DNA of 64,000 nucleotides from CAG-390 sp003523225 (GTDB taxonomy: Bacteria; Bacillota; Clostridia; Oscillospirales; CAG-272), in assembly GCA_902461815.1 (NCBI GenBank), contig CABPZE010000001.1, positions 310,001-374,000 on the forward strand, written 5' to 3'. The notes beneath the pieces are model-generated. The model was not told where the DNA came from. It made no database searches and was given only the letters and a program-made list of their open reading frames with translations. Below, piece after piece: positions 33,801-42,027 of the stretch. Position 1 is the stretch's first letter. Every line of letters starts with the position of its first letter. The translations under genes were made by a program, and so were the position numbers.

Positions 33801-34398
33801 CTATCCCGCACTCGCGCGAGATCCTTGCAAGAGACGGAAGTATCTGCCTCTGCTCAGCTATCCCATGATTCTGAAGCTCTATATAGAAGTTGTCTTTACC
33901 GAAAATGCTGCTGTATTTTTCGGCGACGGCTTTTGCGCCGTCATAGTCTCCCGCGACAAGACGGGAAGGTATCTCACCCGCAAGGCACGCCGAAAGCGCA
34001 ATAAGTCCGCCGTGATATTTTCTAAGAAGCTCGTCATCCACACGCGGACGCGAATAAAAGCCCTCGGTATAGCCCAAAGACACTATTTTTATCAGATTTT
34101 TATATCCTGTTTCGTTTTCGCACAGAAGCACCATATGCCGCGCCGCATTTTCCCTTCCGGCGATCTTTTCAAAGCGGGAGCGCGGAGCCACATAAACCTC
34201 GCATCCGATTATAGGCTTTATTCCCTCCTCGCGGCAAGCCTTGAAAAATGCAACCGCGCCGTACATTGCTCCGTGATCGGTTATTGCGACCGCAGTGTGT
34301 CCCGCCGCCGCCGCCGCTTTTGGAATTTCTTTAATGCGGCAGGCGCCGTCAAGCAAACTGTATTCACTGTGCAGGTGGAGATGCACGAAGTCCGACAT
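30817..34398 (-). CDS. dnaE: DNA polymerase III alpha subunit DnaE
   Basis: This 1193-residue replicative polymerase subunit carries an N-terminal PHP domain starting FVHLHLHSEYSLLDGA. The polymerase active site includes GPGRGSGAGSL (363-373) and PDIDIDF (404-410) with catalytic aspartates. The finger domain has ALYRPGPMDSIPKYI near 645, and then come a helix-hairpin-helix region and an OB fold near 1000-1090 (VTVAGIISGLNRKSTRGNETMAFFRLED). In Firmicutes it works with PolC, whose gene is not in this window. GGGAG lies five bases before the ATG. It is the last gene of the HAD-murB-whiA-dnaE cluster. Confidence 0.97.
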   Translation of the reverse strand: MSDFVHLHLHSEYSLLDGACRIKEIPKAAAAAGHTAVAITDHGAMYGAVAFFKACREEGIKPIIGCEVYVAPRSRFEKIAGRENAARHMVLLCENETGYKNLIKIVSLGYTEGFYSRPRVDDELLRKYHGGLIALSACLAGEIPSRLVAGDYDGAKAVAEKYSSIFGKDNFYIELQNHGIAEQRQILPSLARISRECGIGMVATNDVHYLKRTDAATQALLMCIQTNSVISDGRPAGFETDEFFYKSTDEMRALFGSYEGALENTVKIAERCNFEFSFGKTLLPAFHPEGGVTADEALRGLALKGLERYMANSTVPYQGHTEAEYRERLDYELSVIRNMGYSDYFLIVADYVGFAKSRDIPVGPGRGSGAGSLTAYLTGITDIDPIRFGLYFERFLNPERVSMPDIDIDFCYERRDEVLKYVKERYGSEHVSQIITFGTMAARAVIRDVGRAMGMPYAEVDEVAKLIPRELGVTLGDALENEELREKYESSGKIRDLIDTARALEGMPRNVSVHAAGVVITELPITDYVPLSVSNGAVITQYDMDTVSELGLLKFDFLALRYLTIIDCAVRQIKEREPEFDIEKVDLSDPDTYALISRGQTLGVFQLESTGMRAMLTSLAPRSIDDILAAIALYRPGPMDSIPKYIAGRNEPDSVVYPCELLRPVLSETYGCIVYQEQVMSIFRIMAGYSLGRADVVRRAMAKKKAYALEAEREEFINGASERGMSREDAEKLFDDMASFANYAFNKSHAAAYAVISFRTAYLKAHYPREYLSALLTSVLGNQTKTVQYIAEAGKFGIKVLPPDVNQSYSDFHVSGKNITFGLLAVKNVGRQFVDAIIRERESGGAFTSFDDFLTRMSDSELNRRMIETLIKAGAFDCFGVYRSRLVEALNPALTAIAEKSRHNLDGQLDMFSVASQQNSEKNPDTKLGGICVYPDIPEYPLRQLLEYEKESVGMCFSGHVLDGFSKHIKDLSPVSIGDLMSDDSDDEVQSGEYSPDARYTDKQSVTVAGIISGLNRKSTRGNETMAFFRLEDSFGQIEVVVFPKSFEKYRGLIQNGEAVCVRGTLSIREGRDGDEVKILLNHIIPLITDERYKPAAVTPDSVSTLKRITPSRTSAPQQHVQPRVLYIRVPSRDSLIYRKCDNLVGIFDGTLRTVFYFADEAKYEDSRTGADISGCLVAELVLVAGAENIVLR

Positions 34399-34419
34399 AC
34401 TGACTCCCGCCTTTCGATA

Positions 34420-35331
34420 TTACTTATTTTCAGATATCTTACTTTTCATTTTGGCAGCATAAGCGCATAGCTTCTGAAGCCTGTGGTTTACTCCGGATTT
34501 TGAAATAGGTGGAGAATGCTTTGCCGCCAGTTCCGAAATTGAACACTCCTGTTCTCTTTCCCTCAGCTCCGCTGTTTCGCGCAGCTCTGCGGGAAGCCCG
34601 GTAAAATATCCGTTTTCACGCAAAAAGGTAATTGCCTCAAGCTGCTCTGCCGCGGCGCTTACGGAACGCCCGATGTTTCTGATCTCACAGTTTGAGGCAC
34701 GGTTGACATTACTGCGGAATTCTCGCATAAGATCCGACTGTATCAACTTCATTGCCGCGCGGGATGCACCTGCCGCCGAAAGAATGTCCTGAACTCCTAC
34801 GCTTCTCTTATAAATAAGCGAACAGCTTTCCGAGCGATGAGAAAGTATGGGCTTTTCACCGTTTGCCTCAAAAAAACAGGCAATTCTCTCAGCTCGCGAA
34901 GGGTCAGAGATCCGTATTTCAAGCCTTACCTCTTTATCAGGATCGGAAAAACGCGCTGCTGACGAAAGAATACCCGCAAGAAACGCCGCCCGGCATCCTG
35001 CGCATTTAAGCTCGGGTATATCCGCCGTGACCTTTATCGGGTCGGAAATCTCTCCAAGAAAACCTGCAAATCTCTTTGATTCAAACTCAAATACCGTGAT
35101 CTTTCTTCCGTAGCAGTTTTCAACCGTCGTATCGGGTTCGCGTCCGTATTGTTCAAGCAGTAGCTTGCGCGCCGATTCTGCCGCACATATATCCGGAATG
35201 CGGCACATGACCATTCCCGCAACACCATTTTCTGCATTAATAAGCAAACCGTGAAGCAGACTTCTTCTGCAGCACGCCGATTGCGGAAGCGTTTCAAGAA
35301 GCTCCTGCCTTATTTCCTGTCCGAAGCTCAT
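34420..35331 (-). CDS. whiA: sporulation/division regulator WhiA
   Basis: This 303-residue DNA-binding protein joins a degenerate LAGLIDADG homing-endonuclease-like domain (AAFLAGILSSAARFSDPDKEVRLEI near residue 125) to a C-terminal helix-turn-helix. The latter reads ECSISELAAKHSPPISKSGVNHRLQKL at about 263-289. In Firmicutes WhiA influences division and chromosome segregation. The start ATG (MSFGQEIRQELL) overlaps the murB stop by ATGA; ten further upstream codons in frame are not part of the family. The usual neighbours rapZ and yvcK are missing, and whiA instead sits between murB and dnaE. Confidence 0.92.
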   Translation of the reverse strand: MSFGQEIRQELLETLPQSACCRRSLLHGLLINAENGVAGMVMCRIPDICAAESARKLLLEQYGREPDTTVENCYGRKITVFEFESKRFAGFLGEISDPIKVTADIPELKCAGCRAAFLAGILSSAARFSDPDKEVRLEIRISDPSRAERIACFFEANGEKPILSHRSESCSLIYKRSVGVQDILSAAGASRAAMKLIQSDLMREFRSNVNRASNCEIRNIGRSVSAAAEQLEAITFLRENGYFTGLPAELRETAELREREQECSISELAAKHSPPISKSGVNHRLQKLCAYAAKMKSKISENK

Positions 35332-36251
35332 TGTTTTTCCGGTATTCTGCGTATTTCGCATTCAAGTCTGATACCATAATTTTTAAATATCGTATTCTGA
35401 ATGTGCTCTATAAGTAGACACACATCGTGCGATGTCGCGCCTCCGCGGTTGACAATAAATCCCGCATGTTTTTTTGACACCTCCGCGCCGCCGACCGAAT
35501 ATCCTTTAAGACCGCTTTCCTCGATCATCTTTCCAACATAAACATCCGGCGCACTGCGTTTGAAAACGCTGCCCGCGCTCGGGTAATTAAGCGGCTGTTT
35601 CTCGACCCTGCGACGCATAAACTCATTCATCTTTTCGGATATCGCGTTTACATCTGCCGCTTCAAGCTGAAGGTCAACGGAAAGCACGGTATATCTTTCT
35701 CCGTTTCCCACAATGCTTTTCCTGTACGAAAAGCACATATCCTTGTTTTCAAACTTAACGATATCATCACATTCCGAATCGTAAAGCGTTACCGTTTTCA
35801 CAACATCGGCAAGCTCGCCACCGTAAGCGCCCGCATTCATGCAAACAGCGCCACCGCAGCTTCCGGGTATGCCATAGGCAAATTCAATGCCTGAAAGTCC
35901 GTTTTTTCGTGCAACAGATGCAAGTGCAAGCAAAGACGCCCCGGCGCCTGCACTTATGACAGTACCGCTGACGGAAATATCGCATATTTTTTTTGTAAAA
36001 ATGACAGCGCCGCGATAGCCAGCGTCATCAAACAGAAGATTTGAGCCATTCCCGACCACCATATACCGGATACCGTTTTTTTTCGCGGAACTGATGGCTT
36101 TTGTGAGCTGACCCCCAGAATCCGGATATACTCCGACATCGGCATTGCCGCCGATGCGGAAGCTCGTGTGCTCGGAAAGTGGAACATCAGGCTCATATAT
36201 TATGTCAAGCATATCAAGCGAATCAACATATTTCTTGAGAATTTCGTCCAT
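35328..36251 (-). CDS. murB: UDP-N-acetylenolpyruvoylglucosamine reductase
   Basis: This 307-residue FAD enzyme reduces enolpyruvyl-UDP-GlcNAc to UDP-MurNAc in peptidoglycan precursor synthesis. It shows the FAD-binding segment VVGNGSNLLFDDAGYRG near 66, AYGIPGSCGGAVCMNAGAYGGE near 125, the catalytic Arg in FSYRKSI near 175, the proton-donating Ser in NYPSAGSVFKR near 225, and the C-terminal Glu of RLECEIRRI. It is type IIb in layout (no Tyr loop). It overlaps whiA by four bases. Confidence 0.95.
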   Translation of the reverse strand: MDEILKKYVDSLDMLDIIYEPDVPLSEHTSFRIGGNADVGVYPDSGGQLTKAISSAKKNGIRYMVVGNGSNLLFDDAGYRGAVIFTKKICDISVSGTVISAGAGASLLALASVARKNGLSGIEFAYGIPGSCGGAVCMNAGAYGGELADVVKTVTLYDSECDDIVKFENKDMCFSYRKSIVGNGERYTVLSVDLQLEAADVNAISEKMNEFMRRRVEKQPLNYPSAGSVFKRSAPDVYVGKMIEESGLKGYSVGGAEVSKKHAGFIVNRGGATSHDVCLLIEHIQNTIFKNYGIRLECEIRRIPEKQ

Positions 36252-36274
36252 GTGCTGCTCCTTTTCGGCGTTTT

Positions 36275-36961
36275 TTATTCTCCGAGAATGGCAAAAAGCT
36301 CACCGAGCGCGTGTATCTCATACATCGGAGTGATACCTGCCGGAAGTATTTTATTTCTTGGATTGAACCAGCAGGTATCTATACCCGCGGCAATTCCTCC
36401 GGAAATGTCGGAAGTAAGTGAATCGCCTATGACCAGCGCCTTATCCGCTTCAAAGCCCTTAATATCGGACTTTATAAAATCAAAATATCCTGTTGATGGC
36501 TTTTCAAACCCGACCTCCTCTGAAATATATGATTTTTCAATATATTTCTTTATAGGCGAAGCGCCAAGGCGGCTCTCCTGAATGCTTTTTATTCCGTTGG
36601 TAATAATAAACAAGCGGTATCTGCCGTACAACTCGCGGCAAAGGCTGAGCGCACCGTCCATAAGAAATGATTTTTCGGCAAGCCGGTCTGTGTATTCAAC
36701 GGCAAGTCGCGATGGATCGACGTCAAATCCGAACCGCTCGGTGAATATCTCGTAACGCCTTACTCTCAGTTTGTTCTTCTCAATTCCGCCTTTTTCAAGC
36801 AGCTTCCAAAGGCTGTCGTTTATCTCGCTGTAAGCCGAGATCAGCTCATCGGTGGGTTCGATCCCAAATTTCAGAAGCGAATCGCTCAGCGCTTCGCGCT
36901 CGGAACGCTTGAAATCAAGCAGGGTATCATCTGCATCGAAAAGAAGGTATTCGTATTTCAT
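36275..36961 (-). CDS. HAD-family hydrolase, YjjG-like nucleotidase
   Basis: This 228-residue haloacid-dehalogenase-fold enzyme has motif I FDADDTLLDF (nucleophile Asp), motif II FIITNG near residue 113, motif III Lys in GFEKPSTGYFD, and motif IV VIGDSLTSDISGG. The C1 cap and sequence resemble YjjG/YfnB (TIGR02254), which dephosphorylate pyrimidine and non-canonical nucleotides. The substrate cannot be assigned further. It is the first gene of the murB-whiA-dnaE cluster and lies 23 bases before murB, downstream of a clear promoter. Confidence 0.85.
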   Translation of the reverse strand: MKYEYLLFDADDTLLDFKRSEREALSDSLLKFGIEPTDELISAYSEINDSLWKLLEKGGIEKNKLRVRRYEIFTERFGFDVDPSRLAVEYTDRLAEKSFLMDGALSLCRELYGRYRLFIITNGIKSIQESRLGASPIKKYIEKSYISEEVGFEKPSTGYFDFIKSDIKGFEADKALVIGDSLTSDISGGIAAGIDTCWFNPRNKILPAGITPMYEIHALGELFAILGE

Positions 36962-37022
36962 AGTCGGTCAGCCTCATCTTTGGAAGTTATTATTACGCCG
37001 AACCGTCGGCTCTTATGCTGAT

Positions 37023-37051
37023 ATTATACAACACGTTGAACTTTTTTTCAA
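37023..37051 (-). promoter_or_regulatory. promoter of the HAD-murB-whiA-dnaE cluster
   Basis: On the minus strand TTGAAA (37046-37051), 17 bases, TATAAT (37023-37028). Confidence 0.7.
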
Positions 37052-37117
37052 CATATTTGCGAATCTTTATTTAATCAGGTTATTTCTTTGAGACAGCATA
37101 ACACTCAAAACTCAGTA

Positions 37118-37146
37118 TTGCATTTTTTCTTAAAGTGTAGTATAAT
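37118..37146 (+). promoter_or_regulatory. promoter of the coaE operon
   Basis: TTGCAT (37118-37123), 17 bases, TATAAT (37141-37146). It diverges from the HAD-murB promoter. Confidence 0.7.
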
Positions 37147-37179
37147 ATTTTATATGTATATACTATGAGGAGCTTCGGT

Positions 37180-37800
37180 ATGATCATCGGAATAACCGGC
37201 CCCAGCGGATCGGGAAAATCACTGTTCTGCTCAATGCTTGCAGAGCGCGGATTTACCGTTCTTGACTGCGACAAAATATATCACGATATGATTTCCGCCC
37301 CCGGTGAATGCACCGCCGCGATTGCCCGTGAATTCGGGAACGAAATACTGAACGCCCAAGGAGGCATTGACCGTTCGGCGCTTGCTGACCGTGTATTCAA
37401 TTCCGCGGATGCGCTTGAAAGTCTCAACTCAATCACTCGCAAGCATGTTGTACGGCGTATTGAGGAGCTGGCACATTCAGCCGAAGCGGCGGGAGATCAC
37501 GTTGCTGTTGACGCGCCGACTTTGTTTGAAGCCGGAGCAGATTACATATGCGGAATGACGGTTGGAATTCTCGCACCAAGAAGGACCCGTGCATCACGGC
37601 TTGCGGCAAGGGACGGCAATATCCGCACCGAAAAGCAACTGCGCGCCCGCCTTGACGCCTCAAAGCCCGATTCATTTTACACCGACCGCTGTGACATAAC
37701 TTTCCGCAACGATAAAGGCAATGACGCGCTTGAAGCCTTTGCGGAGCAGATATCATCCGGAACATACGCAAAGGCAAACAAGAAAGGAAGCGCAACATGA
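37180..37800 (+). CDS. coaE: dephospho-CoA kinase
   Basis: This 206-residue P-loop kinase catalyses the last step of coenzyme A synthesis. Walker A GPSGSGKS lies at residues 7-14, followed by VLDCDKIYHDMI with the substrate-binding Asp near 30 and the lid region DGNIRTEKQLRARLDAS near 140. GAGGAG seven bases before this ATG fixes the start; the frame extends five codons upstream through an ATG that is itself part of the ribosome binding site. It is the first gene of an eight-gene plus-strand run. Its stop overlaps the next start (ATGA). Confidence 0.92.
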   Translation: MIIGITGPSGSGKSLFCSMLAERGFTVLDCDKIYHDMISAPGECTAAIAREFGNEILNAQGGIDRSALADRVFNSADALESLNSITRKHVVRRIEELAHSAEAAGDHVAVDAPTLFEAGADYICGMTVGILAPRRTRASRLAARDGNIRTEKQLRARLDASKPDSFYTDRCDITFRNDKGNDALEAFAEQISSGTYAKANKKGSAT

Positions 37801-38369
37801 GAACAGCTTTCAAGCGTACTCTGACCGTCATAATCATCGCCGCGCTGTCTGTTTGCTGCGGTATTCTTTATGACCGGCTTTGCGACCGCAATGAACGAGC
37901 AGAATATCCAAGGGAATATACCTCATCTGTGATGAAATACTCCGCGGAATTCGGTGTTCCGGCAAATATAATATATGCCGCGCTCAAGGTTGAGAGCAAC
38001 TTCAATTCCGCGCTCAAGACCGGAGAAGGCGAAAACTCACGCGTCGGTCTTATGCAATTGTCGGCAGATGATTACAGGACTTATGGAAGCCGACTCGGAA
38101 TTAACACTGATCCCGGTCTCTTGTATGAGCCTGAGACCAATCTTACCATCGGAAGCTATCGGATATCCGAATATTATGAAAAATATTCCGATTGGCGATG
38201 CGTTTTTTCCGCCATGCATTCCGGAACGGATACAGTTGACAGCTGGCTTGCAACACCTGAGCTTACCGACTCACAGGGAAAGCTGAAGACTATCCCGGAC
38301 AAAGAAACCGCAGATTATGTCGAGCGGATGGAAAAGACCTATGCAAAGTACAACGAGCTTTACGGATGA
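37797..38369 (+). CDS. membrane-anchored lytic transglycosylase (SLT domain)
   Basis: This 190-residue protein has an N-terminal span (about 8-26) and a family-1 SLT domain. The catalytic Glu is Glu66 in AALKVESNFNS, followed by RVGLMQLSADDYRTYG (the GLMQ motif) near 80 and an aromatic motif NLTIGSYRISEYYEKY. It cleaves peptidoglycan glycan strands with 1,6-anhydro formation and should sit on the outer face of the membrane. The ATGA overlap couples it to coaE, an arrangement I have seen in other Clostridia. Confidence 0.88.
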   Translation: MRTAFKRTLTVIIIAALSVCCGILYDRLCDRNERAEYPREYTSSVMKYSAEFGVPANIIYAALKVESNFNSALKTGEGENSRVGLMQLSADDYRTYGSRLGINTDPGLLYEPETNLTIGSYRISEYYEKYSDWRCVFSAMHSGTDTVDSWLATPELTDSQGKLKTIPDKETADYVERMEKTYAKYNELYG

Positions 38370-38411
38370 TCCGATTAAAAACTAAAATAACATTATGAAA
38401 GGACAAAAATC

Positions 38412-39821
38412 ATGAGACCCGAAGTTGAAAATTCAGAAAAGACCCCCGCAGACTCCGCAAAGGAACTTGCATACACCAAAAAGACCGTATACCAGCTGCG
38501 CAGTGACGCCGATATTGACGCGGCATATGATTACGCACGCGGATATTCAGCTTTTCTTGACGCGGCAAAAACAGAGCGTGAAGCGGTAAGCACCGCCATA
38601 GAGCTTGCACGCGACAAAGGATTTGTCGAATACCGTTTCGGCGACGAAATTAAAAAAGGCGGAAAATATTATTACAATAACCGCGGAAAAAATCTGTTTC
38701 TCTTTTACATCGGCAAAAAGGATGTAAAGGAGGGCATACGTATCTCCGCCGCACACATTGACTCTCCTCGGCTTGACCTCAAGCAGGTTCCCCTGTATGA
38801 GGATTCCGGCATGAGCTTCCTTAAAACGCACTATTACGGCGGCATAAGGAAATATCAGTGGGTCGCGACCCCTCTTGCCCTCCACGGAGTGGTTGCCAAA
38901 AAGAACGGCGAAACAGTAAACATCGTCATCGGTGAAGACGACAACGATCCCGTGCTTTATATCAATGACCTGCTTCCCCACCTTGGTCACGGCGACGATG
39001 CAAAGCCGCTCGGCTCTGCAATACCGGGAGAAAAGCTGAATCTGCTCGTCGGAAGCCGCCCCATCGCAGATGTATCCGATGGTATCAAGCTGAACGTATT
39101 GCGCATCCTCAATGAAAAATACTCAATCGACGAAGCGGACTTCCTTTCCGCAGAGCTTTCGGCAGTACCTCTCGGCAAAGCGCGCGACGCAGGACTTGAC
39201 CGTTCCATGATCTGCGCTTACGGACATGACGACAGAGTATGCTCCTATCCTGCGCTGACCGCAATGTTTGAAGCTCTCGATGGAGATAACTCGATGCTCT
39301 GCATCCTTGCAGACAAGGAGGAGACCGGAAGCGCAGGAAACACCGGCATGCAGTGCGAGCTTATGCTCGATCTCATAGATGCGATTGCCGCTTCTCAGAA
39401 CACCCCTGCTGCCGTTGTGCGTGTAAATTCAAAGTGTCTCTCGGCAGATGTTTCTGCCGCATTTGACCCCAATTTCGGCGATGTTTTTGAAAAACGCAAT
39501 TCCTCGCTGCTTTCCTGTGGTGTTGTGCTTACAAAATACACCGGCTCGCGCGGAAAATCCGGAACAAGCGACGCCTCAGCGGAATACATCGGATGGCTTC
39601 GCGGAATCATGGAGCGCGATGAGGTCGTATGGCAGGCAGGAGAGCTTGGCAAGGTTGACGCGGGAGGCGGAGGAACAGTCGCTCAGTTTATCGCCAAACA
39701 CAACATCGAGGTAGTTGACCTGGGTGTTCCGGTCATATCCATGCATGCGCCGTATGAGATCATTTCCAAAGTAGACCTCTATGAAGCTCACCGCGCTTTT
39801 GCTGCGTTCAACAAATATTGA
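38412..39821 (+). CDS. M18 family aminopeptidase
   Basis: This 469-residue cytosolic metallo-aminopeptidase of the aspartyl-aminopeptidase (ApeA/ApeB) type has zinc ligands and catalytic residues in AAHIDSPRLDLK near 116, YGHDDRVCSYPAL near 260, DKEETGSAGNTGMQ near 297 with the Glu-Glu pair, and the C-terminal VISMHAPYEI His. A clostridial-type N-terminal extension of about 25 residues precedes the domain. It probably takes part in general peptide turnover. It follows the transglycosylase by 42 bases and precedes prfA by ten. Confidence 0.9.
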   Translation: MRPEVENSEKTPADSAKELAYTKKTVYQLRSDADIDAAYDYARGYSAFLDAAKTEREAVSTAIELARDKGFVEYRFGDEIKKGGKYYYNNRGKNLFLFYIGKKDVKEGIRISAAHIDSPRLDLKQVPLYEDSGMSFLKTHYYGGIRKYQWVATPLALHGVVAKKNGETVNIVIGEDDNDPVLYINDLLPHLGHGDDAKPLGSAIPGEKLNLLVGSRPIADVSDGIKLNVLRILNEKYSIDEADFLSAELSAVPLGKARDAGLDRSMICAYGHDDRVCSYPALTAMFEALDGDNSMLCILADKEETGSAGNTGMQCELMLDLIDAIAASQNTPAAVVRVNSKCLSADVSAAFDPNFGDVFEKRNSSLLSCGVVLTKYTGSRGKSGTSDASAEYIGWLRGIMERDEVVWQAGELGKVDAGGGGTVAQFIAKHNIEVVDLGVPVISMHAPYEIISKVDLYEAHRAFAAFNKY

Positions 39822-39830
39822 TGCCGCTCC

Positions 39831-40925
39831 ATGCCTGACTCATCAGCCGTACTGAAAAAGCTCGGCGAGACCGAGAAAAAATACTGCAGTCTTGAAGAGC
39901 TTCTGGCACTACCCGAAACATTTTCCAACATTCCGCTTTATACAAGCACCATGAAGGAATACCGCTCTCTGACGCCGGTTATCACCAGATACCGCGATTA
40001 TATGCGGATGTCATCCGAGGCGGAGGAAGCCGAGGCGCTTTCTCAAGATTCCTCAGACCCTGAACTGCGCGCCATGGCGGCGGAGGAGCTGTACGATCTG
40101 CGCGAGAAGCTTTCCGCTCTCGAAAACGAGCTTACCGGAATGCTTCTTGCAAGAGATCCCAATGACGACAGAAACGTGGTCGTTGAGATACGCGCGGGCG
40201 CCGGCGGAGAAGAAGCGTGCCTTTTTGCCGCAGTACTTTACCGGATGTATTCAATGTACTGTGAAAAATCCGGTTTCCGGGTTTCGGTCGCAGATGCAAA
40301 CGAAACCGGACTTGGCGGTTTTCGCGCGCTTACCTTCACCGTTGAAGGCGACGGAGCATATTCCCGCTTCAAATTTGAATCGGGTGTACACCGCGTTCAG
40401 CGCGTACCTCAGACCGAATCTCAGGGAAGAATACAGACCTCCACCGTTACGGTGGCGGTCCTTCCCGAGGCGGACGATGTTGATATTGAAATACTGCCTC
40501 AGGACCTTGAATTTGAAACCTGCAAATCAAGCGGAGCGGGTGGACAGCATATCAACAAAACAGAATCCGCCGTAAGAATAACGCATAAACCCTCCGGAAT
40601 CGTCGTTGAATGTCAGGAGGAGCGCTCGCAATTCAAAAACCGGGACAAAGCTCTCAAGCTTCTGCGTGCAAAGCTTTATGATATCAAGATGCGTGAGCAG
40701 ACCGACAAAATTGCCGCCGAGCGGCGCACACAGGTCGGCAGTGGTGACCGCAGTGAAAAGATACGCACCTACAACTACCCTCAGAACCGTGTGACCGACC
40801 ACCGGATAGGTCTTACGCTTTACTCCCTTGACTCATTTCTTGACGGAGACATCGGCGGGATGGTCGACGCCCTCATTGCGGCGGACACCGCAGAAAAACT
40901 GCGCACCGGAGACGATACGGAATAA
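39831..40925 (+). CDS. prfA: peptide chain release factor 1
   Basis: This 364-residue RF1 recognises UAA and UAG on the ribosome. The catalytic GGQ is at 237-239 in SSGAGGQHINKTES. The codon-recognition tripeptide region is PQT (193-195) within HRVQRVPQTESQGR, where PAT or PVT is more usual but PxT is kept. The N-terminal helical domain and the C-terminal NRVTDHRIGLTLYSLDSFLDG are complete. prmC, the GGQ methyltransferase gene that often accompanies prfA, is absent here and a sua5 gene follows instead. Confidence 0.96.
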   Translation: MPDSSAVLKKLGETEKKYCSLEELLALPETFSNIPLYTSTMKEYRSLTPVITRYRDYMRMSSEAEEAEALSQDSSDPELRAMAAEELYDLREKLSALENELTGMLLARDPNDDRNVVVEIRAGAGGEEACLFAAVLYRMYSMYCEKSGFRVSVADANETGLGGFRALTFTVEGDGAYSRFKFESGVHRVQRVPQTESQGRIQTSTVTVAVLPEADDVDIEILPQDLEFETCKSSGAGGQHINKTESAVRITHKPSGIVVECQEERSQFKNRDKALKLLRAKLYDIKMREQTDKIAAERRTQVGSGDRSEKIRTYNYPQNRVTDHRIGLTLYSLDSFLDGDIGGMVDALIAADTAEKLRTGDDTE

Positions 40926-40951
40926 AAAATATTATTTATCAAAGGCATATT

Positions 40952-42007
40952 ATGTCATCATCCACAACTCTCAATACAGTTCATATCACATTGAATCCGG
41001 ATAATTTCGACGAAGCACTTCTCAAGCCTGCCGCGGAAGCCATACGTCGCGGTGGACTCGTGATCTTTCCGACAGAAACGGTTTACGGTCTCGGCGGTGA
41101 CGCCACCAACGCGGAGTCGGCATCAAAAATCTATGCGGCAAAGGGTAGACCGTCGGATAATCCCCTGATAATCCATATTGCCGAACCGCGAGATGCCGAA
41201 CCGTACTGCCGTACCTCCCCGCTCTATTACAGACTTGCCTCAAACTTCATGCCCGGACCACTGACCGTTATCATGCCTAAAAAAGACACGATACCGGAAC
41301 GGGTAACCGGAGGACTTGATTCTGTCGCCGTAAGATGTCCTTCTCACCCGATCGCCAATGCACTTATACGTCTTTGCCGAGTTCCGATTGCGGCACCTAG
41401 CGCAAACATTTCCGGGCGTCCCTCGCCAACACGTGCGGAGCACGCCTCGCACGATCTCGACGGACGCGTTGACTATATAATCGACGGTGGAGAATGCCGC
41501 TTTGGTGTTGAGTCGACCATTGTCCGCATAGACGACGATAAATCGCTTACTCTGCTTCGGCCGGGAGCAATAACGTACGATGCGCTTCGTTGCGTTGCCG
41601 AGAATGTTACCATAGCCCCGGCAGTCACCGAAATGCTCAAGGCTGATGAGCGTCCGCTTTCCCCGGGAATGAAATACCGTCATTACGCACCGTCAAAACC
41701 GCTGAAGCTCGTCAAAGGCTCTGAATCCGAAAAACTGCTTTTTTTCAGACACGCACAGGAGACCGAGGACTGCATTATTATCTGCTACGACGAGCAGGAG
41801 CCTCAGCTTCATGCAGGAAAGGTGCTGACCATCGGAGCCGGATACGATCTTGAAACACAAATGCACCGACTGTTTTCGGCGCTCCGTGAATCGGATGATA
41901 TTCCCGCAGATGTCATCTACGCCAATTTACCTGATACCGACGGACTGGGACTTGCGCTTTATAATCGCCTTATCCGTGCCGCGGCACATACAGTAATAAG
42001 TCTTTGA
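40952..42007 (+). CDS. sua5: L-threonylcarbamoyladenylate synthase
   Basis: This 351-residue protein has the YrdC/TsaC domain (about 20-205) with GGLVIFPTETVYGLGGDA and KGRPSDNPLIIHI near 60, APSANISGRPSPT near 150 and FGVESTIVRI near 185. A C-terminal Sua5 domain is introduced by SPGMKYRHYAP near 230. It makes threonylcarbamoyl-AMP from threonine, bicarbonate and ATP for the t6A37 modification of tRNAs reading ANN codons; TsaB, D and E are not in the window. It lies 26 bases after prfA. Confidence 0.94.
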   Translation: MSSSTTLNTVHITLNPDNFDEALLKPAAEAIRRGGLVIFPTETVYGLGGDATNAESASKIYAAKGRPSDNPLIIHIAEPRDAEPYCRTSPLYYRLASNFMPGPLTVIMPKKDTIPERVTGGLDSVAVRCPSHPIANALIRLCRVPIAAPSANISGRPSPTRAEHASHDLDGRVDYIIDGGECRFGVESTIVRIDDDKSLTLLRPGAITYDALRCVAENVTIAPAVTEMLKADERPLSPGMKYRHYAPSKPLKLVKGSESEKLLFFRHAQETEDCIIICYDEQEPQLHAGKVLTIGAGYDLETQMHRLFSALRESDDIPADVIYANLPDTDGLGLALYNRLIRAAAHTVISL

Positions 42008-42027
42008 TCACAGAAAGGTTGATCCTT

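Noticed and set aside
33724..34470. 248-codon open frame antisense to dnaE (and similar frames at 31519 and 32857)
   Set aside because: They are shadows of the DnaE gene with no start signal or domain.
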